Below, piece by piece: positions 10,428 to 20,900 of a stretch of 64,000 nucleotides of DNA; position 1 is the first letter of the stretch, and every line of letters begins with the position of its first letter. Both the position numbers and the translations under genes were made by a program. The notes below the pieces were generated by a model. That model was not told the DNA's origin. It ran no database searches and was given only the letters and a program-made list of their open reading frames with translations. This DNA is from Procambarus clarkii (Eukaryota; Arthropoda; Malacostraca; Decapoda; Cambaridae), in NCBI RefSeq assembly GCF_040958095.1, contig NC_091230.1, forward strand, positions 14,341,538-14,405,537, read 5' to 3'.

Positions 10428-10780
10428 CTTCCATGCTGGGCGGCGCTCCCACGATTAGCTATACAAATACACTTACCTGTAATGACAAAATTAGTTATGC
10501 TAAATCTCATCTGACCTTCAGTGAACACATTACGACAAAGAAAATATTTAATCAACCTTAATTTGAAATATTAATACCCACTTCTGCCACTGGATGATAC
10601 TCGCCTTGTCACGAAGGTTGATTATGTCCGGTTACAACTTCACGGAGCAGGTAACCTTGGAGACTGTGATACAGGTTTTGGACGAGTGGAACCAACGGTG
10701 AACGGTGAACCAGCACAGCGCCTGTAACAGTATTAAACCTGTTCACATCATTATGATCATTATATTTTTATCTAAAATAC
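10428..10780 (-). repeat. Duplicated splice-bounded block, copy 1
   Basis: Homologous to 11616-11960. Minus-strand structure: an acceptor-like 'ctgttacag', a 117 nt block (10605-10721) ending ACAAG before 'gcgagt'; then a second acceptor-like 'gtcattacag', a 49 nt block (10428-10476) ending GGAAG before 'gtatgt'. The two conserved blocks coincide with splice-like boundaries. In one frame the first block ends in 'SLQGYLLREVVTG..QPS' then stop in both copies. The 117/107 nt length difference shifts phase, arguing against functional alternative exons; a dispersed repeat is also possible. Confidence 0.55.
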
Positions 10781-10784
10781 AAAA

Positions 10785-11420
10785 CAAAACCTAAGCTATG
10801 CGAATCACTAACAACGAGCATTGTAGTTCCTTCATACTGACCATAACACTAAGAAATGTAGCTTTGACAACATCAGGACACCAAAACCCTAGCACATTAA
10901 ATTACTCAAAAAGGAAATAATTTCTGAAGCATTCGGGTAGACGTAAAAGATATAATTTAATATAATCTATATTATTTTTTTCAAAAAGTAACTTTTAGCT
11001 CCAAATTGAACATCACTACATATCAGTTTGGCAAGCAGAAAGACACACTACTAACTTGACTCATAAATATTAAGAAATATTAACCCTTTGGCTGCGGTGC
11101 ACGTCTTACCATGTGACACTGAAGGTTTGGGTCGCGCTGCAACTAATGCTTTCACTTTTGGATTAAGCAAACACTCCTCAGCTGGCAAATGGTTGTGTTG
11201 CCTGTAGATGGCTCTGGTGGCCTGCTGCCCAGATAACAAAAATAACGTTAAGCACACACTCAGGATGAAAATATTTAAGCAATATTCGACAATTATAGTG
11301 AATAACCAGATAACGATTTTGACTGTTTTCGCACCTTAAGGTATGGACGTAGTTGATGACAGACGTGTGATAGAAGGCTGGGGCGGGTTGTCCTGGATAG
11401 AGCAGCTTCTTCCACCTACC
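10785..11420. other. Unassigned AT-rich sequence
   Basis: Lies between the two duplicated blocks. No coding or repeat recognised. Confidence 0.4.
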
Positions 11421-11575
11421 CTGAGGTTACCCTAAGGTTACCCTGAGGTTACCCTAATGTTACCTTGAGGTGATTTCGGGGCTTAGCGTCCCCGCGGCCG
11501 GGTCGTCGACCAGGCCTCCTAGTTGCTAGACTGGTCAACCAAGTTGTTGGACGCAGGGCTGCTCGCAGCCGATAA
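11421..11575 (-). mobile_element. LINE 3' end, antisense, with tandem tail
   Basis: Starts with four to five tandem 'ggttaccct(g/a)a' motifs (11421-11475), then the 'gcttagcgtccccgcggcc' block and 'caggcctcctagttgc'. It is truncated at about 11572, shortly after 'gctgctcgcagcc'. Same family as 6383-6606 and 55586-55915. The short tandem tail is the 3' terminus in minus orientation. Confidence 0.75.
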
Positions 11576-11615
11576 ATGCAGAAATAATCTATTTTAAAGA
11601 GAGAGGGGAACGTAC

Positions 11616-11960
11616 CTTGTATGCAGGGCGGCGCTCCCGCGATGAGCTGTGAAACAACACTTACCTGTAGAGATAAAATTATACTATATATTATCAAGCC
11701 ATCCATGAGGCCACTTCACAAATAAATATTAATTTACATTAACTTGATTTTTTAAATATTAGTCATTATATATTCACACTTGCCACTGGAAGCTACTCAC
11801 CTTGTCATGAAGGTTGACCAAGACTGGTTACTACTTCGTGTAAAAGGTAACTCTGGAGACTGATGCAGGTCTTGTCCGGGTGGAACAATGGCAAACCAAC
11901 ACCCCGCCTGGAACAGTAATAACCTTGTTCATAACATATACATTATATATTTTCAATTTT
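11616..11960 (-). repeat. Duplicated splice-bounded block, copy 2
   Basis: Counterpart of 10428-10780. Minus strand: 'ctgttccag' then a 107 nt block (11801-11907) ending ACAAG before 'gtgagt', a canonical donor; then 'atctctacag', a 49 nt block (11616-11664) ending ACAAG before 'gtacgt'. The 49 nt blocks of the two copies have exactly equal length and share the core 'gggagcgccgccc'. Copy 1 has a 10 nt net insertion in its larger block within 'ccgttcaccgttgg'. Confidence 0.55.
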
Positions 11961-11964
11961 ATCT

Positions 11965-12827
11965 AAAAAAATTAATGAAATGCACAATATAAGCTATGCA
12001 CCAGCAATAACTGTACTGCCCCGCTTATTATTACTACCCTGTAATAAAGGAATACCCCTTCAACACACCAGTAATTCTATCCCCCCTAACAGGTCGCGGT
12101 ACACGTGGAATTACCGCTGTTTTGTCTCATTCATCACCGCTGCTCGACACTCACCTGGCGGTGATGACACACACCTCTACTTAACATTGCCTCACCTCGC
12201 AGATAAACGCTTATATATACATTGATATTTGGACTTGAGTAGGTTCGTTCAACATCTCGTTAATCAATCATTTCAATGCAGGAATCTTTTTTAATTTTGT
12301 AATATATGGGAAGCGAAGGCTTCAGAGAACTAAAGTGGATTATTAATTAATGTCAAACCACTACACAGATATGAATGACAATTTCAAAGTGAGACTTGAC
12401 AGTAGCAAGTCTATCTTTAATTCACAACTGTGATTTATTAAACAAAACTATTACAACCAAACAACTAAAAATCCCGCCTTAGGCAATTAATTTCATAACA
12501 TTAATGGAACAAGGGGACAGGGCACTTACATGATTTACAGGACCAGGAAAACTTTCACCAGTAATATTCACAGCGAATCCTTTTTTTTACAATCTAAGCT
12601 TAACCTTACACATCCCCACTCTGGCTATAGCAAACCTTCACACTACTGGTTTCTCGTTCAGTGTCTTGAGTGGACACACGGCTTCACTCCCATTAATGAA
12701 ATGACTCACACACCAGCCGGGTTACCGAGCATCTTAAGTCTGTCTTACACCAATATATCTATGTATGATTAGGCAGCTACTTAAGAAAACGAGCAGTTAC
12801 TAGTGGCTGGCACCTTGCCGCTCGTTG
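11965..12827. other. Unassigned sequence
   Basis: AT-rich. Small + frames at 11980-12225 and 12530-12772 have no recognised domain and ordinary composition. No gene supported. Confidence 0.4.
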
Positions 12828-12924
12828 TTCTTGTTTTAGATTCAGCTACTGGGAATAAAAGTGGCAAGTAGCACGGGCTATGGTGAACCCGTAGCTGACT
12901 TGCCTGGCACAGGAGCGGGGCTGT
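12828..12924 (+). mobile_element. Short hairpin element, copy 1
   Basis: Runs from 'ttgttttagattcagctact' through 'caagtagcacgggctatggt' to 'acaggagcggggctgt'. The same family is at 34429-34525 (+) and 14787-14894 (-), both with target-site duplications. The first hairpin is partly decayed here; the second (ACGGG/CCCGT) is retained with one mismatch. No clear TSD. Confidence 0.75.
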
Positions 12925-13104
12925 TAACGGATGGCGCTCCTGTTGTCTCGTATGATGGCGTCACGCCCAACGGTTCCCTTATTCGCGTCTACTCCCCTTC
13001 CAGGCTCTGAACAAAGTTAATAACGGTACGTTGCCGTTAAGAGTTATATGAAGGTCTCTCTTACGCCAGATAACACTTGATATCTGTATCCAGACCAGAC
13101 CTCT

Positions 13105-13160
13105 TCCGATTAATCACCTCCAAAGGATACCTGATCAACCAGGTTGATCAGACCATCAAT
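13105..13160 (+). mobile_element. LINE C-terminal scrap
   Basis: 'cacctccaaaggatacctga' followed by 'tcaaccagg' is the sense strand of the LINE coding end seen antisense at 6383 and 55586. Only about 50 bp is recognisable. Confidence 0.5.
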
Positions 13161-13207
13161 CAGGAGTACTGGTCAGGGACCGGGCCGCGGACCGGTCCGC
13201 GGTCGTA

Positions 13208-13300
13208 ACGTTTGAGTCCAGGACGGACCCAAACATTGTTGTTTCTCCATTTAATGATGTGTGGGTTTGGTCATCATATCTTCAGCCACGTTATTGTGCA
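13208..13300 (+). mobile_element. Short decapod repeat, copy C
   Basis: 5'-truncated and diverged copy: 'tttgagtccaggacggaccc', 'tgatgtgtgggtttggtcat', 'cttcagccacgttattgtgc'. The GAAAC segment reads 'aaacattg'. Confidence 0.65.
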
Positions 13301-13510
13301 GTCCGTCCTCCAAACAAAAACCCAAAAGTGATTACATGCACCCGCCAAATCCCCTGTTTATGAATGAAAAACTGTTTACAACAACCCGTCCTCGACTCTA
13401 GTCCATTCCAACCAGCGGTCGACCCCACAGACGCAGTCATAAATTTAAACATGCTGTTCATTTAAAACGGGAATTTTCTCATATATAAATTAATATTATA
13501 ATATTATATA
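13301..13510. other. Unassigned sequence
   Basis: AT-rich spacer ending in short TATA runs at the 5' junction of the REL-domain fragment. Confidence 0.4.
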
Positions 13511-14392
13511 TGCGACACGAAATGGGGTGCCATGACAGACCCAGCACTCAGACCAGCCATGCCGAAAGCCAAGAAACAATCCAGTTGGGACAGCCCCATT
13601 GTAGACAAAGAAGCCACAGCTTTGCTGGAGGCAGCAACAACCCCCAGTGATCGTGCACGCCTCACAGCTGTGCAGGCTCCCCATGCAGGGGACTTCCTTC
13701 TAGCAGTCCCTATGTCTGCGACAGGCACACGTCTTGATCCGCAGGAGCTCCGTATTGCAGTCGCTCTCCGCCTTGCTGCCCCTATCCACACTGTTCACAG
13801 GTGTATTTGCGGCGAGGCAGATGCTGACGAATATGGATTGCATGGCCTGCACTGTGGAAAATCGGGTTGTTGGCACACTAGACACGACGAAGTCAACGAC
13901 ATCATTAAAAGAAGCCTTGCCTCTGCTCAGTGTCCAGCGGAGAGAGAGCCCCGCAACCTACTGAACCGTGACTCTGTTAGCTTTGCCGGCCGACCAGACG
14001 GAATCACACTGCGTCCGTGGAAGGGTGGCAGGCAGTTAGCATGGGACTATACTTGCGTATCCACCCTGGCAACGACATACATCACCCTCTATGCCGGCAC
14101 GGCAGGAGCCGCAGCGACACACAGAGAAAAACAAAAGTCAGTCAAGTACAGGCAATTAGATCAAAGGTACAACTTCGTTCCAATAGGGTCTGAGACCCTA
14201 GGCCCATGGGGTGAGAGTGCAAGAAGGTTTCTTAAGGATCTTGGTTCCAAGCTCATTGACACCACAAGAGACCCTAGAGCAGCAAGTTTTCTCTTTCAGC
14301 GCCTCAGTGTCGCGATCCAGAGGGGAAATGCCCGCTGCATCCTCGGTTCCTGCCCGGCGTCGGAGGAGTTCGAGGAAATCTACAGCCTCTAG
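13511..14392 (+). pseudogene. Non-LTR retrotransposon C-terminal domain: zinc knuckle plus restriction-like endonuclease
   Basis: A single open frame of about 290 codons. It matches the C-terminal part of RT-like proteins common in invertebrates that carry a CCHC knuckle followed by a PD-(D/E)XK fold, as in R2/NeSL-type elements. Visible features: the knuckle 'CICGEADADEYGLHGLHCG', then 'RHDEVNDIIKRSL', the nuclease motif 'RPDGITL' plus 'LAWDYTCVSTLA', a downstream REK/KYRQL segment, and the typical end block 'ETLGPWGESARRFLKDLG' and 'FLFQRLSVAIQRGN'. The RT domain is absent and the frame is already open before the first ATG at 13532, so the copy is 5'-truncated. The coding part is intact, suggesting recent insertion. 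Family is confident; exact clade is not. Confidence 0.75.
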
Positions 14393-14502
14393 GAAGCGAA
14401 CTTTTTCTTGTGTCCTCTTAATGTTCATTTTTTGTATAAAATCAGATATGTAACTGTATAACCTTGCATAATAAAGTGTACATCATAATAAAAAAAAAAA
14501 GG
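14393..14502 (+). terminator. 3' UTR, polyadenylation signals and poly(A) tail of the REL element
   Basis: After the TAG stop a ~100 bp UTR carries AATAAA (14469-14474) and a second AATAAA that runs into an A homopolymer ending near 14500. This defines the 3' end of a poly(A)-primed insertion. Confidence 0.7.
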
Positions 14503-14649
14503 GGGTGGTAGGAGAAGTGAACACTCTTTCGTATTCAGAGTTAAATGTCAAGTTTTTCCCTGAGTGCTCTGTGTTCCATTCTCTGAGGCTGTGGGTCCCT
14601 ATAATTGCACCAGTGGTGGTACCCCCCTATATATATTATATATAAATTG

Positions 14650-15195
14650 GCAAAAGACTCAACATAACCCTAAACTGGATCCCATCCCATGTTGGAATCC
14701 CATTAAATGAGAAAGCAGATGAAACTGCTAAATTGGCAACTGGTCATCCAGTGATACATAAAACAATCCAACCCAGCCCAGAGTACCACCTCCCACAGCC
14801 CCGCTCCTGGTGCCAGGTAAGTCCACAACGGGCTCGCCATAGCCTGTGCTACTTGGAACTTTTAGTTCCGAGTAGCTGAATCTAAAACAACAGACCAGAG
14901 TACATAAAAACCACCAAAAAACTCTCACAGCTCAACAAAGCCCATCTACACCAGAGTAGCAGAAGGGTCGCCCCCGCAATATGGTATCTCCAGCCCACCA
15001 AGTATAACAGGCTAAGTAACCCGAATGGAATCCACAGGGAAATAGCAGCTCGGTTACATAGACAACGTCTAGGTTACAGATGCAACTGGGAGATTGGTGA
15101 ACCCCAGACAGAGGGAATGCATCTTCTGCCATACAATCCCATACGAGCCACTACTTCACTATCTCCTGGAATGTCAAGCAACCAACTTTAATGAT
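14650..15195 (+). pseudogene. LINE RNase H and C-terminal zinc-knuckle remnant, interrupted
   Basis: The + strand encodes 'LNITLNWIPSHVGIPLNEKA' followed by DETAKLATG, the end of an RNase H domain of I/Jockey-type LINEs. After a 108 bp nested insertion (14787-14894) it continues in shifted frames: 'KLSQLNKAHLHQS', 'YRCNWEIGEPQT', then a CxxC...H...C knuckle 'CIFCHTIPYEPLLHYLLEC'. Frameshifts make it a pseudogene. Confidence 0.7.
14787..14894 (-). mobile_element. Short hairpin element, copy 2, nested in LINE, 9 bp TSD
   Basis: Reverse complement of the family at 12828 and 34429. Flanked by 'ccagagtac' at 14778-14786 and 14895-14903, a perfect 9 bp target-site duplication that restores LINE coding homology when the insert is removed. 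On the minus strand, hairpin 1 is CTACTcGGAAC/GTTCCaAGTAG; hairpin 2 surrounds 'ctatggcgag'. Confidence 0.88.
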
Positions 15196-15279
15196 TACTG
15201 CTAGATGAATAGGTACATCAGGATTCGGGAAACTGTGTCCATTTGTTTCCGCCTACGCCGGGGATCGAACCCGGGCCCT

Positions 15280-15281
<2 letters not shown>
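15196..15281 (-). mobile_element. tRNA-like SINE, 3' part, antisense
   Basis: On the minus strand: 'gggcccgggttcgatccccg' (B box), then 'gcgtaggcggaaacaaatgg' and 'cagtttcccgaatcctgatg', ending 'acctattcatctagcag', a frequent decapod repeat. The A-box half has been replaced by the (TG)n tract. Confidence 0.65.

Positions 15282-15367
<86 letters not shown>
15282..15367. repeat. (TG)n microsatellite
   Basis: About 43 TG units followed by a short GA run. Confidence 0.98.
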
Positions 15368-15376
<9 letters not shown>

Positions 15377-15389
15377 AAGCGAGCGCGCC

Positions 15390-16009
15390 TTTGCCATAAT
15401 TTAGTAGAGTATTCGTACCTAGACTTCTTAGACTGTCGAGTGCAGCTGGTTCTTCCCTTCAACAGCAGCTGACAAATATCACACCAACTTCTGGCATGTT
15501 TGACTCCGGGGAAATTTCTGCGTCAGAGTCAGGTGGACTGGAGGAGCCCGAGGTGTCACCTGCGGTCATTCCTAGATTAATGGAGGCATTTACCTCAGAT
15601 CCATCTCTTCAAAACCAGAATACAATATTGTCTGTACAGTGAAATTTATCAACAGTTATGAATATAATCAAGATGACTCTTCACTGGGATGTTGGACTGA
15701 AGGAAAGAATTTCTGAGCGATTGCCGGTGCTGGTTCTTAGCTCCAGGAGACATCTAAATCATCACTTAAGAATGGAGTACACGTTCATGAACCCTTTCGT
15801 TGTGGCCAGTATTTACTTTTTAATTGATGTATTGAGTCTATCTCCACCACTTCATTCCCTTGTTAATTGCAGTTAATTTGTTGATATGTATTATGTGTGT
15901 ATTCACATATTTGTGCTTCCCGATTAGAGCCATTAGATACTTCTCTATTATATCTTTTATGTATGACACATGTGCACACATACAGTGTTAGAAGAGGTCA
16001 TAATCAGAG
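15390..16009. other. Unassigned sequence
   Basis: No convincing domain. The + frame at 15658-15876 is unremarkable. Confidence 0.4.
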
Positions 16010-16330
16010 ACGAGAGCGCCAAATATTGAGGTAACAGCAGAGGAAGTAAAGAAACAACCAGCATCACTGGACAAAATTAACGCTGTTGAAATACACAACG
16101 TATCATAGATATTAAGAGGCATCACAAGCCTTCAGCGTACCACTAGCAAAGATCTTTAATGAGTCATTTGCAAAGGGAGAGTTGCCTAGCCACTGAAAGA
16201 AGGCAATTGTTGTATTAGAGTTCAAGAAAGATAGAGAAGAGACACTTATGTGGATAAGAGACACATAACATGTCTGAGTAACATCGTCAATGAAAGCGCA
16301 TGGACCAGGCATGGCTATTTATAGTAGAAG
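16010..16330 (+). pseudogene. Non-LTR reverse-transcriptase N-terminal fragment
   Basis: Reads 'VPLAKIFNESFAKGELPSH*' then KKAIVVLEFKK and a degraded PLMYRPVSL-like segment, matching the pre-RT and RT motif 1 region of Jockey/CR1-type LINEs (PLAxIFNxSFxxGxLPxxWKxAxVxPxFKKG). Stops and frameshifts are present. Confidence 0.6.
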
Positions 16331-16654
16331 CAAAGCTCTCTCAAGACACAGTTAAGTCAGCACATTTCGACCATTTTGTGAACTTCATCTCAGGAAGGAG
16401 TTTAATCTTAATGGATCCATACCAGGATATGTAATTATATCTAATAAGCTATAAGCATATCATTGTAATACTCAAAAATAAATGGATATACTTAAAAAAT
16501 AATTGTTTAATGAAATACTTTTGGTTAACGATTGTATAAATGGATGCTTAAAATAGGCAGGGCAACGGTACTCACCTTGGGGTGGATCGCGTGTGTGTCC
16601 AGACGCTGACGCTTTGGTAAACATCGCTCCACCATGACATAAAGGCACTCCACG
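16331..16654. other. Unassigned AT-rich sequence
   Basis: Nothing recognised. Confidence 0.4.
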
Positions 16655-17125
16655 ATGTTCAAGCTCCCACTACCTCTGCCTGCCTCTTCCTTCCCTCCCA
16701 CCACCTCTTCCTTCTTTCTCCTTCCTGCCTTCCTCCTTCCCTCCCACCACCTCTTCCTTCTTCCTCCTTCCCTCCCACCACCTCTTCCTTCTTCCTCCTT
16801 CCCTCCCACCACCTCTTCCTTCTTCCTCCTTCCCTCCCACCACCTCTGCCTTCCTCCTCTTCCCTCCCATCACCTCTTTCTTCCTCCTCCTTCCCTCCCA
16901 CCACCTCTTCTTTCTCCTTCCTGCCTTCCTCCTTCCCTCCCACCACCTCTTCCTTCTTCCTCCTTCCCTCCCACCACCTCTTCCTTCATCCCTCCCACCA
17001 CCTCTGCCTTCCTCCTCTTCCCTCCCATCACCTCTTTCTTCCTCCTCCTTCCCTCCCACCAGCTCTTCCTTCCTTCTCTTCCCTCCCACCAGCTCTGCCT
17101 GCTTGCCTCCCTCCCTCCCCGGCGT
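16655..17125. repeat. CT-rich minisatellite (~30 bp unit)
   Basis: Units built from 'ccttccctcccaccacctct' and 'tccttcttcct', with longer variants containing 'tgccttcctcctcttccc'. The block spanning about 16830-16960 partly repeats at 16990-17070, indicating larger duplication. Pro/Ser/Phe frames on + and Gly/Glu/Lys-rich frames on - are artefacts. Confidence 0.9.
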
Positions 17126-17264
17126 CAGTGAATTAGCTGTTGCGACGCTGGAGAATTAAAACAATAAATTAAATTTCCTCCCTTCCTCCATTTCCTTTCC
17201 TTCCATTTTCTCTCTCGCTCCCTCTCTTCCTTCCTTTCACCTTCCTCCCTTCCACTAAATGTGT

Positions 17265-17600
17265 GTGCACTCACCTAGTTGTGCTTGCGGGGGATTGAGC
17301 TCTGGATCTTTGGTCCCGCCTCTCAACTGCCAGTCAACTGGTGTACAGGTTCCTGAGCCTACTGGGCTCTATCATATCTACATTTGAAACTGTGTCTGGA
17401 GTCAGCCTCCACCACATCACTGTCTAATGCTTTCCATCTGTTAACTACTCTCACACTGAAAAAGTTCTTTCTAATGTCTCTGTGGCTCATTTGGGAACTC
17501 AGTTTCCACCTGTGTCCCCCTTGTTCGCGTAAAACCCGTGTTAAACAGTTTATCTTTATCTACCCTGTCAATACCTTTGAGAATTTTTGTAGGTAGTGAT
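17265..17600 (-). mobile_element. LINE C-terminus/3' UTR, antisense (1)
   Basis: A decapod repeat starting 'tgcactcacctagttgtgct'. On the minus strand it encodes a LINE C-terminal end resembling a FFxxRVVNxWNALDSxVV block followed by a degenerate tail. It is truncated at about 17600. Confidence 0.6.
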
Positions 17601-17629
17601 CATGTCTCCCCTTACTCTTCTGTCTGTGT

Positions 17630-17965
17630 GTATGTATGTGTACTCACCTATTTGTGCCTGCAGGATTGAACACTTGGATCCGGCCTTTCTACACGCCAGT
17701 TGTATAAAGCAATGACTCCTGTCTTATTTCCCTATCATATCTACTTATAATATTATGAATAGGGTTTGCTTCCACAACCTGCTCCTTTAGTTCATTCCAT
17801 TTTCCCACTACTCTCACGCTAAATAAAAATCTTCTCTCATCTCTCACTCATGTGAGTTTCCAGCTTCCACCAGTGACCCTTTGTTCTGTTACTGTTCCCT
17901 GTGAACATTTCCTCTACTTCACTCCACTATTACTCTGTCAACGTCCCTAAGGATTTTATACATTG
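17630..17965 (-). mobile_element. LINE C-terminus/3' UTR, antisense (2)
   Basis: A related element with its own 'tgtactcacctatttgtgcc' terminus. The minus strand reads 'RRFLFSVRVVGKWNELKEQ' then VVEANPIHN, a LINE C-terminal motif. It abuts the large satellite array. Confidence 0.65.
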
Positions 17966-17975
17966 TCCGTAGGCA

Positions 17976-20900
17976 TTCCACCATCACCCTCAATCCCTAC
18001 TCCACCACCACCCTCCATCACCATACCACCACCACCCTCCATCACTTCACCACCACCACTCTCCCTCACTACACCACCACCACCCTCCATCACTACACCA
18101 CCACCACCCTCCATCACTACACCACCACCCACCATCACCACACCACCACCACCCTCCATCACTACACCACCACCACTCTCCATCACTACACCACCACCAC
18201 TCTCCATCACTACACCACCACCACCCTCCATCACCACACCACCACCACTCTCCATCACTACACCACCACCACTCTCCATCACTACACCACCACCACTCTC
18301 CATCACTACACCACCACCACTCTGCATCACTACACCACCACCACCCTCCATCACTACACCACCACCACCTACCATCACTACACCACCACCACTCTCCATC
18401 ACTACACCACCACCACTCTCCATCACTACACCACCACTCTCCATCACTACACCACCACTCTCCATCACCACACCACCACCACCCTCCATCACTACACCAC
18501 CATCACTCTCCATCACTACACCACCACCACCCTCCATCACTACACCACCACCACTCTCCATCACTACACCACCACCACTCTCCATCACTACACCACCACC
18601 CACCATCACCACACCACCACCACCCTCCATCACTACACCACCACCACCCTCCATCACTACACCACCACCCACCATCACCACACCACCACCACCCTCCATC
18701 ACTACACCACCACTCTCCATCACTACACCACCACCACTCTCCATCACTACACCACCACCCACCATCACCACACCACCACCACCCTCCATCACTACACCAC
18801 CACTCTCCATCACTACACCACCACCCACCATCACCACACCACCACCACCCTCCATCACTACACCACCACTCTCCATCACTACACCACCACCACTCTCCAT
18901 CACTACACCACCACCCACCATCACCACACCACCACCACCCTCCATCACTACACCACCACCACCCTCAATCACTACACCACCACCCACCATCACCACACCA
19001 CCACCACCCTCCATCACTACACCACCACCACCCTCCATCACCATACCACCACCACCCTCCATCACTTCACCACCACCACTCTCCCTCACTACACCACCAC
19101 CACCCTCCATCACTACACCACCATCACCCTCCATCACTACACCACCACCCACCATCACCACACCACCACCACCCTCCATCACTACACCACCACCACCCTC
19201 CATCACCACACCACCACCACTCTCCATCACTACACCACCACCACTCTCCATCACTACACCACCACCACTCTCCATCACTACACCACCACCACCCTCCATC
19301 ACTACACCACCACCCTCCATCACTACACCACCACCAACCATCACCACACCACCACCACCCTCCATCACTACACCACCACCACTCTCCATCACTACACCAC
19401 CACCACCCTCCATCACCACACCACCACCACTCTCCATCACTACACCACCACCACTCTCCATCACTACACCACCACCACTCTCCATCACTACACCACCACC
19501 ACTCTGCATCACTACACCACCACCACCCTCCATCACTACACCACCACCACCTACCATCACTACACCACCACCACTCTCCATCACTACACCACCACCACTC
19601 TCCATCACTACACCACCACTCTCCATCACTACACCACCACTCTCCATCACCACACCACCACCACCCTCCATCACTACACCACCATCACTCTCCATCACTA
19701 CACCACCACCACCCTCCATCACTACACCACCACCACTCTCCATCACTACACCACCACTCTCCATCACTACACCACCACCACTCTCCATCACTACACCACC
19801 ACCCACCATCACCACACCACCACCACCCTCCATCACTACACCACCACCACCCTCCATCACTACACCACCACCCACCATCACCACACCACCACCACCCTCC
19901 ATCACTACACCACCACTCTCCATCACTACACCACCACCACTCTCCATCACTACACCACCACCCACCATCACCACACCACCACCACCCTCCATCACTACAC
20001 CACCACTCTCCATCACTACACCACCACCCACCATCACCACACCACCACCACCCTCCATCACTACACCACCACTCTCCATCACCACTCTCCATCACTACAC
20101 CACCACCCACCATCACCACACCACCACCACCCTCCATCACTACACCACCACCACCCTCAATCACTACACCACCACCCACCATCACCACACCACCACCACC
20201 CTCCATCACTACACCACCACCACCCTCCATCACCATACCACCACCACCCTCCATCACTTCACCACCACCACTCTCCCTCACTACACCACCACCACCCTCC
20301 ATCACTACACCACCATCACCCTCCATCACTACACCACCACCCACCATCACCACACCACCACCACCCTCCATCACTACACCACCACCACTCTCCATCACTA
20401 CACCACCACCACTCTCCATCACTACACCACCACCACCCTCCATCACCACACCACCACCACTCTCCATCACTACACCACCACCACTCTCCATCACTACACC
20501 ACCACCACTCTCCATCACTACACCACCACCACCCTCCATCACTACACCACCACCCTCCATCACTACACCACCACCAACCATCACCACACCACCACCACCC
20601 TCCATCACTACACCACCACCACTCTCCATCACTACACCACCACCACCCTCCATCACCACACCACCACCACTCTCCATCACTACACCACCACCACTCTCCA
20701 TCACTACACCACCACCACTCTCCATCACTACACCACCACCACTCTGCATCACTACACCACCACCACCCTCCATCACTACACCACCACCACCTACCATCAC
20801 TACACCACCACCACTCTCCATCACTACACCACCACCACTCTCCATCACTACACCACCACTCTCCATCACTACACCACCACTCTCCATCACCACACCACCA

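Noticed and set aside
11421-11475. ggttaccctaa-type repeats as interstitial telomere sequence
   Set aside because: Period and sequence do not match TTAGG; they are the tandem tail of a LINE family.
15240-15285. Possible tRNA gene (GGGTTCGATCCCCGGC B box)
   Set aside because: No A box or acceptor stem; downstream sequence matches a SINE body.
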